A stretch of 22,652 bases of DNA from JBBIRT01 sp037441725 (GTDB lineage: Bacteria > Desulfobacterota > BSN033 > UBA1163): assembly GCA_037441725.1 (NCBI GenBank), contig JBBIRT010000048.1, forward strand, positions 1 to 22,652. Reading direction: 5' to 3'. Shown here piece by piece: positions 14,976 through 22,430 of this stretch (position 1 is its first letter; each line of letters opens with the position of its first letter). The notes beneath the pieces were generated by a model that did no database searches, was not told the origin of the DNA, and saw nothing but the letters and a program-made list of their open reading frames with translations. A program made the translations under genes and the position numbers.

Positions 14976-16270
14976 GGATTCTTCATTCTGGAGAAAGAGA
15001 ATTTATGCAATTCATCTCGGAGGTGGAACGAAGGCTCACTCGGGATTCATTCTATCTGGAAAAGAGGGTTCGTTCTATTATTGAAGAGGTGAGGAGACGT
15101 GGGGATCAATCCCTCCTCCATTACACTCAGATGTTTGATCAAATCCATCTTTCCATTCGTCAACTTCAGGTCGAAAGGAGGGAGATTCGAGAGGCCTATC
15201 AAAAGATCCCTCAGGGTTTTTTAAAAACCTTAAAAAAGGCAACCCGTCGAATTAGAAAATTTCATCAACGTTTAAACCCAAAAGTACCCTCTTCCATAAA
15301 GGAAGAAGAGGATGGAATTTGTCTTGAACAATTGAGGAGGCCCTTAGAGAAGGTAGGGATCTATGTCCCTGGAGGAAAGGCCTCTTATCCCTCCACGGTG
15401 CTCATGGCTGCCATTCCTGCCAAAGTCGCTGGGGTTCCAGAGGTTCTTATGGTCACCCCTCCTCAAAAGGAGGGGATCAATCCTGCGGTCCTGGTTGCGG
15501 CAGATTTATCAGGGGTGGATCGAATCTATCGAGTGGGAGGGGTTCAGGCCATTGCCGCGCTTGCCTATGGTACAGAGTCGATTCCCAAGGTGGATAAGAT
15601 TGTTGGACCTGGAAATCAATATGTGGCCATGGCTAAACGGTTGGTTTATGGTGAAGTGGATATCGATATGATCGCCGGGCCCAGCGAAATTGTCATTGTC
15701 TCTGATGGGAACACTCCCCCTTCTTTTATAGCAGCTGATTTGATCTCACAGGCTGAGCATGATGAGAGGGCGATGGCCATTCTCATCACTCCTTTCGAAG
15801 CCTTTGCCAAAGAAGTAAATCGGGAAGTGGATCGGCAGCTCGCCCTCTTAAAGCGGGGAAGCATTGCCTCTTCCAGCCTTCGTCAAAGAGGGGCCTTGCT
15901 CATTGTAAAGGATATAGATGAGGCATTGTGTTGGGTGAATCGGATCGCTCCAGAACACTTGGAACTTGCTATCTCGAGACCACGCTCTGTGTTGAGAAAG
16001 GTGAAGCATGCAGGTGCCGTCTTTCTTGGAGATCATACCCCAGAGGCGGTTGGGGATTATATGGCTGGTCCTGATCATATCCTTCCTACTGCAGGAGCTG
16101 CCCGATTTGCTTCCTCCTTGGGACCAGAGGATTTTTTTAGAAGGATGAATCTGATTTCCTTTACTCCAAAGGCATTGAAACGTTTTGAAAAGGATATCAA
16201 GATATTTACAGAGTGGGAAGGATTGGAAGGCCATTATCGTTCTGTTCAGATCAGAATGAAAAGCCCTTAA
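14972..16270 (+). CDS. hisD: histidinol dehydrogenase
   Basis: Catalyses the last two steps of histidine synthesis, oxidising L-histidinol to L-histidine with two NAD+ and a bound zinc. The 432-aa protein has the typical length. Conserved stretches include YVPGGKASYPSTVLM, GGVQAIAALAYGTESIP, KIVGPGNQYVA and IAGPSEIVI. The catalytic pair E328-H329 lies in APEHLELAI, matching Glu326/His327 of the E. coli enzyme. ATG 14972 overlaps the murA stop and has GGAGG at 14961-14965. hisG, usually between murA and hisD in related clusters, is missing here. Confidence 0.96.
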   Translation: MRILHSGEREFMQFISEVERRLTRDSFYLEKRVRSIIEEVRRRGDQSLLHYTQMFDQIHLSIRQLQVERREIREAYQKIPQGFLKTLKKATRRIRKFHQRLNPKVPSSIKEEEDGICLEQLRRPLEKVGIYVPGGKASYPSTVLMAAIPAKVAGVPEVLMVTPPQKEGINPAVLVAADLSGVDRIYRVGGVQAIAALAYGTESIPKVDKIVGPGNQYVAMAKRLVYGEVDIDMIAGPSEIVIVSDGNTPPSFIAADLISQAEHDERAMAILITPFEAFAKEVNREVDRQLALLKRGSIASSSLRQRGALLIVKDIDEALCWVNRIAPEHLELAISRPRSVLRKVKHAGAVFLGDHTPEAVGDYMAGPDHILPTAGAARFASSLGPEDFFRRMNLISFTPKALKRFEKDIKIFTEWEGLEGHYRSVQIRMKSP

Positions 16271-16302
16271 CTATTGGGTTGATTACAAGACAAGGAGAAA
16301 GG

Positions 16303-16896
16303 ATGAAGGGTGATCGAAAGGCAGAGGTGAGGCGAAAGACCAAAGAGACCGATATTCTTCTCCAACTGAATTTGGATGGATCGGGGAAATATTCCATTGC
16401 AACAGGAATTCCTTTTTTCGATCATATGCTCAGCCTGTTGGCATATCATAGCAACTCAGACCTTAAGCTCAAGGCAGAGGGTGATATCAGTGTGGATGCC
16501 CATCACACCGTGGAGGATGTAGGCATCTGCCTGGGAGATGCGATTAGAAAGGCAATCGGAGAGGCGAGGGGGATCAGGAGATATGGGATGGCCATGATCC
16601 CGATGGATGAGACCCTGGTCTCTGTGGCCATGGACCTTTCGATGAGACCCTGTCTGGTCTTCCGCATGAAGTTGAGGAGATCGAGGATCGGAAACTTCGA
16701 CCTCGAGCTGGTGGAGGAGTTTTTCAGGGCCCTTTGCAATCATGCCGGGATCACGCTCCACATCAATCTCGTTTACGGAAGGAACAGCCATCATATGATT
16801 GAAGCCATTTTCAAAGGGGTTGGAAGGGCGATAAGGGAGGCCGTATCTCTCGATCCAAGGAATTCACGGGTTCCATCCACTAAGGGAATGCTTTGA
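16303..16896 (+). CDS. hisB: imidazoleglycerol-phosphate dehydratase
   Basis: Manganese enzyme that dehydrates imidazole-glycerol phosphate to imidazole-acetol phosphate in histidine synthesis. I choose ATG 16303 (197 aa), preceded by AAGGAG at 16292-16297; the frame is open further upstream to 16213, but that part overlaps hisD and is not family-like. Metal-binding histidines are in DAHHTVED (65-72) and SHHMIEA (162-168), and FFDHML is at 38-43. It is the monofunctional dehydratase without the histidinol-phosphatase domain found in E. coli HisB, so a separate phosphatase must be encoded elsewhere. Confidence 0.95.
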   Translation: MKGDRKAEVRRKTKETDILLQLNLDGSGKYSIATGIPFFDHMLSLLAYHSNSDLKLKAEGDISVDAHHTVEDVGICLGDAIRKAIGEARGIRRYGMAMIPMDETLVSVAMDLSMRPCLVFRMKLRRSRIGNFDLELVEEFFRALCNHAGITLHINLVYGRNSHHMIEAIFKGVGRAIREAVSLDPRNSRVPSTKGML

Positions 16897-17043
16897 AGAA
16901 CGCTTAGCGCCTGGAGCATAGAGCATAGCGATATGAAATTACCCGGATTCGAGAAAAAGGTTTGCTTGAGATGAGGATTTGGAATCTCTGTTTTGTAGGT
17001 CTAAACGCGATGCATGTTACCCTATGCTCTTTGTAGGTATTGG
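16897..17043. repeat. hisB-hisH spacer with repeated GAGCATA and an inverted repeat
   Basis: A 147-base gap interrupts an otherwise tight gene cluster. It contains a compact palindrome CGCT-T-AGCG (16901-16909), the 7-mer GAGCATA twice in tandem (16914-16927), and AGAGCATAG (16920-16928), whose exact inverse CTATGCTCT recurs at 17022-17030. A weak hairpin, GAGAT/ATCTC, lies at 16968-16988, followed by TGTTTTG. It resembles a small palindromic intergenic repeat unit, but only one copy is visible in the window. Confidence 0.45.
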
Positions 17044-17658
17044 ATGGGTAAGATTGTAATCATTGACTACGGGATGGGAAATCTCAGGAGTGTCCAGAAG
17101 GGATTCGAGCGGGTTGGATATGGAGCAAAATTGACCCGAAGTCGAAAAGAGATCGAAAGGGCTTCAGCCATTGTCCTACCTGGAGTAGGGGCCTTTAAGG
17201 ATTGTATGGACAATTTAGAAAAGTACGGGCTTATTGAACCTCTCCTTCGATCCATCCGAGAAGGAAAACCCTATTTGGGAATCTGCCTCGGCCTCCAGAT
17301 CCTTTTCTCTAAAAGTGAGGAATTTGGATCCCATCAGGGATTGGATCTGATTAAAGGGAGGGTGGTGAGATTCAAACCTGACTCAGGCCATAAGGTTCCC
17401 CATATGGGTTGGAATACCATTGAGAAAAAGTTAGAATCTCCTATGCTTCAAGGCATAGAAAGTGGAGATTTCTTTTATTTTGTCCATTCTTATTACGTCG
17501 TTTTAGAAGAGACCCAGTGGATCTCAACCTCTACTACCTATGGGATCTCATTTGCTTCAAGCATTTGGAAAGAGAACCTCTTTGCCACCCAATTCCATCC
17601 TGAAAAGAGTCAGCAGAAGGGGTTAAGGATACTGGAAAACTTTGCAAGATCTATCTAA
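17044..17658 (+). CDS. hisH: imidazole glycerol phosphate synthase glutaminase subunit HisH
   Basis: Glutamine amidotransferase subunit that feeds ammonia to HisF. I choose ATG 17044 (204 aa), where MGKIVIIDYGMGNLRSVQKG matches the usual HisH start; an in-frame ATG at 17014 would add ten unrelated residues. The class I glutaminase triad is complete: C81 in LGICLGLQ, and H185 and E187 in QFHPEKS. The Shine-Dalgarno is weak (AGGT at 17035-17038). Its partner hisF lies about 3 kb downstream, separated by kdsA, tal, an unknown gene and hisA. Confidence 0.95.
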   Translation: MGKIVIIDYGMGNLRSVQKGFERVGYGAKLTRSRKEIERASAIVLPGVGAFKDCMDNLEKYGLIEPLLRSIREGKPYLGICLGLQILFSKSEEFGSHQGLDLIKGRVVRFKPDSGHKVPHMGWNTIEKKLESPMLQGIESGDFFYFVHSYYVVLEETQWISTSTTYGISFASSIWKENLFATQFHPEKSQQKGLRILENFARSI

Positions 17659-17703
17659 AATCCATAAGAAGGGATAAGGGGTCATCGGTAAAAGGAGTCA
17701 GAA

Positions 17704-18537
17704 ATGAACGAGGTCAGGGTTGGAGAGATTCGAATTGGGAAGGGAAATCCTTTGGTTTTGATTGCAGGTCCGTGTGTCTTAGAGAGGGAAACCCTTACCT
17801 TTGAGATTGCGTATAGATTGAAGGAGATCTGTGAGAGATTAGAAATTCCCTTCATCTTTAAAGCCTCTTATGAGAAAGATAACAGGGGGTCAGAGAAATC
17901 TTATAAAGGTCCGGGTCTTGAGCAGGGGTTAGAAATCCTTTTAAAGGTGAAAGAGAAGGTGGGGGTTTATGTTCTCTCGGATGTACATCGCATAGAAGAT
18001 GTGGATCAGGCCAAGGAGGTTTTAGATATCATTCAGGTTCCTGCCTTTCTGTGTCAACAGACGAGCCTCCTTCTTAAAGTAGGAGGGGCGGGGAAGGTAG
18101 TCAACATCAAGAAGGGGCAGTTTGTGGCACCTGAAAATATGGCAGGCGCAGTGAAAAAGGTTTACAGCACAGGAAATCGTCAAGTCCTACTGACGGAAAG
18201 AGGTACGTGTTTTGGCTATAATAAATTAATCTCGGACTTCTGTTCTATCCCGATCATGCAGGAGATTGGTTGTCCTGTGATCTTTGATGCTACGCATGTC
18301 GTTCGAAATTATGGAATCCCGAGTGAGGACCCAAGAGGAGGAAGCCCACAATTTGTTCCCTATCTCATCCGTGCGGCTTCAGCGGTAGGTTGCAATGGTC
18401 TCTTTCTTGAAACCCATCCCCAACCGAGTCAGGCTCTCTGTGATGCCTCAAGTATGATTCCTCTCCAAGAGATAGAGAATCTGCTAAGACAGAGTAAGGC
18501 TATCCATGAGATGGTAAGGAGTTGGGGGGTTGTCTAA
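17704..18537 (+). CDS. kdsA: 3-deoxy-8-phosphooctulonate synthase (Kdo-8-phosphate synthase)
   Basis: Condenses PEP with arabinose 5-phosphate to Kdo 8-phosphate, the precursor of the lipopolysaccharide core sugar Kdo. The 277-aa TIM-barrel protein has KASYEKDNRGSEKSYKGPG, FLCQQTSLLLKVG and IFDATHVV. The N-terminal motif AGPCVLE places a cysteine (C24) where metal-independent enzymes have Asn, so this looks like the metal-dependent class. AAAGGAG at 17691-17697 supports the start. It is good evidence for a Gram-negative outer membrane. It sits among his genes without an obvious metabolic tie to histidine. Confidence 0.95.
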   Translation: MNEVRVGEIRIGKGNPLVLIAGPCVLERETLTFEIAYRLKEICERLEIPFIFKASYEKDNRGSEKSYKGPGLEQGLEILLKVKEKVGVYVLSDVHRIEDVDQAKEVLDIIQVPAFLCQQTSLLLKVGGAGKVVNIKKGQFVAPENMAGAVKKVYSTGNRQVLLTERGTCFGYNKLISDFCSIPIMQEIGCPVIFDATHVVRNYGIPSEDPRGGSPQFVPYLIRAASAVGCNGLFLETHPQPSQALCDASSMIPLQEIENLLRQSKAIHEMVRSWGVV

Positions 18538-18592
18538 TCTTCGAATATGGAAGATGTAAAGAGTAAGTATCCGAAATACGAGAGGAGGTTCC

Positions 18593-19246
18593 ATGAAGAT
18601 TTTTATTGACACAGCGAATCTAAAAGAGATTCAAAAGGCGATGGATCTTGGTTTGGTGGATGGGGTGACAACGAATCCAACCCTTCTGGCAAAAGAGGGG
18701 GAGGATACAGAGACCTTGATCAGGAAGATATCGAAAACCATCAGGGGCCCTGTGAATGTGGAGGTCACTGGAACCACGAGCGAGGAGATGGTAAAGGAAG
18801 CAAGGATCATGGCCACCTGGGGAGAGGAGATCGTCATTAAGATTCCGATTAATTCGGAAGGGTTAAGAACAGTCAAAATCTTGTCTTCCGAAGGGATTCG
18901 AACGAATGTAACCCTCATTTTCTCTGCCGGTCAGGCCATCCTGGCTGCCAAAGCCGGAGCTACCTATATCTGTCCTTTTTTAGGAAGGCTGGATGATATT
19001 AGCTTCAATGGAATGGAGTTGATTCGTCAGATCAGAGCTATCTATTCTTCCTATCCTCATATTGAAACTCGGATTATTGTGGCAAGCGTTAGGAATCCCA
19101 TTCATGTCATTGAGGCCGGTATGTTAGGGGCAGAAATTGTAACCATTCCTCCAGCCATTATTGATCAGATGATGAGACATCCCTTAACCGATAAAGGGAT
19201 TGTCCAATTCTTAGAGGATGCCAGAAGGATTGGAGTAAAAAGTTGA
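18593..19246 (+). CDS. tal: small transaldolase (TalC/Fsa-type)
   Basis: Short single-domain member (217 aa) of the transaldolase/fructose-6-phosphate aldolase family. It starts MKIFIDTANLKEIQKAMDLG and carries the Schiff-base lysine K83 in VIKIP. The residues that separate the two activities favour transaldolase: Glu57 in NVEVTGT, where fructose-6-phosphate aldolase has Gln, and Phe129 in CPFLGRLDD, where the aldolase has Tyr. Transaldolase moves a dihydroxyacetone unit between sugar phosphates in the non-oxidative pentose phosphate pathway. AGGAGG at 18583-18588 precedes the ATG. Its TGA overlaps the next start. Confidence 0.92.
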   Translation: MKIFIDTANLKEIQKAMDLGLVDGVTTNPTLLAKEGEDTETLIRKISKTIRGPVNVEVTGTTSEEMVKEARIMATWGEEIVIKIPINSEGLRTVKILSSEGIRTNVTLIFSAGQAILAAKAGATYICPFLGRLDDISFNGMELIRQIRAIYSSYPHIETRIIVASVRNPIHVIEAGMLGAEIVTIPPAIIDQMMRHPLTDKGIVQFLEDARRIGVKS

Positions 19247-19941
19247 AGAAGCGAGATTGGATAGATAGGAAAGGCTTTAAATGGATAGGCTTTTTGTTCT
19301 TTATAATCTTTGGATTATCTCTTTCATCAATTTCTCAAGGAGATTCAGGCATTAAGCCCAGACTGGGGATTATTCCCTTCCAATCCATCAAGAGAATGGC
19401 CCATCCCACAAAAGGAGTGGTGACCTGTCCCCTTTGTAAGGGGATCTATAAACATGGGGAAGTGATTCCAGGTGCAGAGAAGGTCTTGACTCAAATCTTC
19501 TATACCAAGATAGAGGCTCTTGGAGAATTTAATGTCCTTCCTTTGGAAAAGGTAGAGGAGATACTCACTCCATCATTAAGAAATCAGATCGAGATAGATC
19601 CCTTCCTTTCTGTCCAACAGATTGGGAAGGATTTAGAAATCGATTTTATATTCATCGGATTTCTCTTCCGTTTTGAGGAAAGGATTGGGTCTTCTATTGG
19701 TGTAGAAAAACCTGCCTCGGTTGGCTTCGATGTTCATCTTTTTCGTTTGAGGGATGGAAAGATGATTTGGATAGGAAAGTTTGAAGAGACCCAGAGGCCA
19801 CTCAGTGAGAACCTTCTTAAAATAGGCTCCTTTTTTAGAAGAAAGGCTTCATGGCTTACCGCAGAAGAACTCTCCGGTGTAGGGATGGATGAGATGTTAA
19901 GCAAGCTTCCAGGGCTTAAAGAGTTGGAGGAGAAGCCTTGA
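19243..19941 (+). CDS. unrecognised exported or membrane-anchored protein with CPLC motif
   Basis: I do not recognise a named family. The 232-aa product begins at TTG 19243, overlapping the tal stop as TTGA, with GGAG at 19232-19235. Basic N-terminal residues and a hydrophobic stretch (about 13-31, FKWIGFLFFIIFGLSLSSI) suggest a signal peptide or anchor; there is no lipobox cysteine. Then comes KPRLGIIPFQS, a CPLC pair (C62, C65, the only cysteines), and alternating strands and helices including NVLPLEKVEEIL, IDFIFIGFLFRFEERIG and ASVGFDVHLFRLRDGKMIWIGKFEET. This pattern faintly recalls CsgG/LpoB-type periplasmic folds, which is inference only. It is locked between tal and hisA by four-base overlaps, so it is probably translated with them. 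Confidence 0.8.
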   Translation: MKKRDWIDRKGFKWIGFLFFIIFGLSLSSISQGDSGIKPRLGIIPFQSIKRMAHPTKGVVTCPLCKGIYKHGEVIPGAEKVLTQIFYTKIEALGEFNVLPLEKVEEILTPSLRNQIEIDPFLSVQQIGKDLEIDFIFIGFLFRFEERIGSSIGVEKPASVGFDVHLFRLRDGKMIWIGKFEETQRPLSENLLKIGSFFRRKASWLTAEELSGVGMDEMLSKLPGLKELEEKP

Positions 19942-20702
19942 TTGTGATCCCTGCCATAGACTTGAAGGATGGAAGATGTGTAAGGCTTTCCCAAGGGAGG
20001 ATGGATCAGGAATCGATCTATTCAGAGGATCCGATTGGAATGGCAAGGAAATGGGAGTCGAAAGGGGCTGAGAGACTCCATGTGGTCGATCTCAACGGAG
20101 CAGTCAATGGGAGACCCTTTCATAGGTTGCTGATCGAAGAGATCACCAAATCCATAAAGATTCCGATAGAGGTAGGAGGAGGGATTCGGGATTTGGAGAC
20201 CGTTGAAGAATATCTCGCCTCTGGAGTGAGATGGGTCATCCTGGGCACGGCAGCCCTTTCGAATCGCCCTCTGATTGAAGAGGCCTGCCGCCGCTTTCCC
20301 AAAAGGGTGATCCTCGGGATCGATTCCAAGAGAGGAAAGGTTGCGATTCGAGGCTGGAACGAAGTGATTTCATTGGAGGCAATCCAGATGGCAAAGCAAT
20401 TTGAAGGGGCTGGCCTCTCAGCCATTATCTTTACAGATATTGAACGGGATGGGATGGGGACAGGTCTTAACTTCGAGGAGATCAAAGCTATGGCCCGGGC
20501 AACTTCGATTCCGGTCATTGCCTCAGGAGGAATATCCCGAATCGAAGAGATTGAGCGCCTGAGGGAGTTGGAACCGGATGGGGTAATCGGCATCATTGTG
20601 GGCCGGGCTCTCTACACAGGGAAGATCGATCTGGGAGAGGCCATCCGTTTAACAAGGAAGGACGGAGAGACAGGAAGAGGGCGTGAAAGGGAGAAGAAAT
20701 AG
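19938..20702 (+). CDS. hisA: phosphoribosylformimino-5-aminoimidazole carboxamide ribotide isomerase
   Basis: ProFAR isomerase, a TIM-barrel enzyme of histidine synthesis. TTG 19938 is chosen because GGAGG (19926-19930) is 7 bases upstream and MIVIPAIDLKDGRCVRLSQG is the standard start; GTG 19944 is a less likely alternative. The catalytic aspartates are D8 in AIDLKDG and D129 in GIDS. Phosphate-binding loops VGGGIRDL and ASGGI are present. Length is 254 aa, slightly long because of a basic tail. It ends in TAG immediately followed by the hisF ATG in the same frame. Confidence 0.96.
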   Translation: MIVIPAIDLKDGRCVRLSQGRMDQESIYSEDPIGMARKWESKGAERLHVVDLNGAVNGRPFHRLLIEEITKSIKIPIEVGGGIRDLETVEEYLASGVRWVILGTAALSNRPLIEEACRRFPKRVILGIDSKRGKVAIRGWNEVISLEAIQMAKQFEGAGLSAIIFTDIERDGMGTGLNFEEIKAMARATSIPVIASGGISRIEEIERLRELEPDGVIGIIVGRALYTGKIDLGEAIRLTRKDGETGRGREREKK

Positions 20703-21458
20703 ATGCTGGCCAAACGAATTATTCCTTGTCTCGATGTGAAGAGTGGAAGGGTTGTAAAAGGGACTCAATTTGTTAATCTAAGAGATGCTGGGGATCCTGT
20801 GGAGAATGCCAGATTTTATGATGAACAGGGAGCCGATGAAATTGCCTTTTTAGATATCACGGCCTCGTATGAGGAAAGGGATATCCTCATTGATATTGTT
20901 CGAAGAACGGCAGAGGAGATCTTCATCCCTCTCACCGTGGGAGGGGGAGTAAGAGATTTAGAAGATATTCGGAAGCTTCTTAAGGCAGGGGCAGATAAAG
21001 TTTCAATCAATACAGCAGCAGTTAAAGATCTCCATTTTGTTGAGAGGGCCACCAAACGTTTTGGTAGTCAGTGTATTGTCATCGCGATTGATGCAAAGAG
21101 AAGAGGGGAGAGCTGGGAAGTTTTCACCCATGGGGGAAGGGTGCCTACCGGGATCGATGCCGTGGTTTGGGCGAAGAGGGTAGAGGAGATGGGTGCAGGG
21201 GAGATCCTATTGACGAGCATGGATCGGGATGGGACCAAAGATGGGTATGATATTGATTTAACACGAACCATTTCAGAATGTGTAAGAATTCCTGTCATTG
21301 CCTCAGGCGGTGTTGGCACCCTTGAACATCTTTATGAAGGGTTGGTATTAGGAAAAGCAGATGCGGTCCTTGCCGCTTCCATTTTCCATTATCGAGAATA
21401 TTCCATTGCTCAGGTGAAGTCCTTCCTGAGAGAGAAAGGGGTTGTCGTTCGGTTATAA
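20703..21458 (+). CDS. hisF: imidazole glycerol phosphate synthase cyclase subunit HisF
   Basis: Cyclase subunit that, with ammonia from HisH, makes imidazole-glycerol phosphate and AICAR. The 251-aa TIM barrel has the catalytic D11 in IIPCLDVKSGRVVKG and D130 in IAIDAKR, plus LTVGGGVRDLEDI and VIASGGVGTLEHL. The ATG comes directly after the hisA TAG with no intervening base, and AAGGGAG at 20687-20693 provides a ribosome-binding site. The contiguous same-frame hisA-TAG-hisF junction mirrors the stop-start in prfA. Confidence 0.97.
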   Translation: MLAKRIIPCLDVKSGRVVKGTQFVNLRDAGDPVENARFYDEQGADEIAFLDITASYEERDILIDIVRRTAEEIFIPLTVGGGVRDLEDIRKLLKAGADKVSINTAAVKDLHFVERATKRFGSQCIVIAIDAKRRGESWEVFTHGGRVPTGIDAVVWAKRVEEMGAGEILLTSMDRDGTKDGYDIDLTRTISECVRIPVIASGGVGTLEHLYEGLVLGKADAVLAASIFHYREYSIAQVKSFLREKGVVVRL

Positions 21459-21486
21459 ATCTCTGAACTTAACCATCCAAAAAAGA

Positions 21487-21939
21487 ATGAAACCATTCAT
21501 CCTCTTTATGGCTACCGGCTTTGGAGTGGGCTACTCTCCAATCGTTCCAGGGTCATTGGGCTCTCTCTTGTCTATCCCAATCTATTACTTTCTTTCAAAT
21601 CTTTCATCTCCAATCTATGAGATCACCCTCCTTAGTTATTTTTTTCTCTCCATATGGATATCCGATAATGCAGAGAGGATTTTAGGTAACAAAGATGATC
21701 GGAGGATTGTCATCGATGAAATGGTGGGTTACCATTTCTCCATGCTCTGGGTTTCTAAAACACTCTTATTTATCCTGATCGGTTTTTTTCTCTTTCGTCT
21801 TTTTGATATTCTTAAACCCTTTCCCATCCGACATCTGGAGAGAAGATTGAAAGGAGGAATAGGAGTGGTATTAGACGATGTGATCGCAGGGATTTATGCG
21901 AATCTCCTTGTCCATCTCATACAGAGGGTAATGGAATGA
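21487..21939 (+). CDS. pgpA: phosphatidylglycerophosphatase A
   Basis: Inner-membrane phosphatase that converts phosphatidylglycerol phosphate to phosphatidylglycerol. From ATG 21487 the product is 150 aa; a TTG at 21442, overlapping hisF, would give 165 aa, and neither has a strong Shine-Dalgarno. Family motifs are ATGFGVGYSPIVPGSLGSL (9-27), VIDEMVGY (75-82), FDILKPFPI (106-114) and GGIGVVLDDVIAGIYANL (123-140), with hydrophobic segments between them. Its stop overlaps the pncC start as ATGA. PgpA next to CinA-type genes is a common arrangement. Confidence 0.92.
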   Translation: MKPFILFMATGFGVGYSPIVPGSLGSLLSIPIYYFLSNLSSPIYEITLLSYFFLSIWISDNAERILGNKDDRRIVIDEMVGYHFSMLWVSKTLLFILIGFFLFRLFDILKPFPIRHLERRLKGGIGVVLDDVIAGIYANLLVHLIQRVME

Positions 21940-22430
21940 AGATTGAAAAGGCCATTGGAGAATGTTTGAGAGGGAAGGGATGGACCCTTTCTGTGGCGGA
22001 ATCCTGTACAGGGGGCTTGATTTGTGATCGCCTTACCAATGTCCCAGGAAGTTCTGACTACTTTATGGGTGGAATGGTGAACTATAGCAATGAATCTAAG
22101 ATTAAGCATTTAGGTATTCCAAAACAAGATATCAAGGTCTATGGAGCAGTAAGTTCTCATATTGCAAAGAAGATGGCCCAAGGGGTTCGAAGGGCCTTTG
22201 AAACGGATTTTGGACTATCCACAACAGGAGTGGCCGGCCCCACAGGCGGGACAAAACGGAGTCCAATTGGAAGAGTCTTCATGGCTTTAACTGATGGAAG
22301 AAGAACATGGGTCCAGAAAGAGGATTTTAAAGGGAGTCGGAGAGAGATCAAGAAACAGGCCGTAGAAAGAAGCCTCAAGTTACTCTATGAGACACTGATC
22401 AATCGGAGTCGTAATTCATCTAAAATATAG
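21936..22430 (+). CDS. pncC: nicotinamide-nucleotide amidohydrolase PncC (CinA C-terminal domain)
   Basis: Stand-alone CinA C-terminal domain, 164 aa, whose known activity is deamidation of NMN to nicotinate mononucleotide in NAD recycling. Motifs are SVAESCTGGLI (19-29), NVPGSSDYFMGGMVNYSNESK, AVSSHIAKKMAQGVRR and TTGVAGPTGG. The N-terminal MoaB-like domain of full CinA is absent, which is normal for this form. ATG 21936 overlaps pgpA by four bases and has GAGGG at 21924-21928. The gene ends in TAG, with an in-frame TAA two codons later. Confidence 0.94.
   Translation: MKIEKAIGECLRGKGWTLSVAESCTGGLICDRLTNVPGSSDYFMGGMVNYSNESKIKHLGIPKQDIKVYGAVSSHIAKKMAQGVRRAFETDFGLSTTGVAGPTGGTKRSPIGRVFMALTDGRRTWVQKEDFKGSRREIKKQAVERSLKLLYETLINRSRNSSKI

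Noticed and set aside
16213..16302. Upstream extension of hisB from an earlier in-frame start
   Set aside because: It overlaps hisD, has no family-like residues, and the ATG at 16303 has a strong Shine-Dalgarno.
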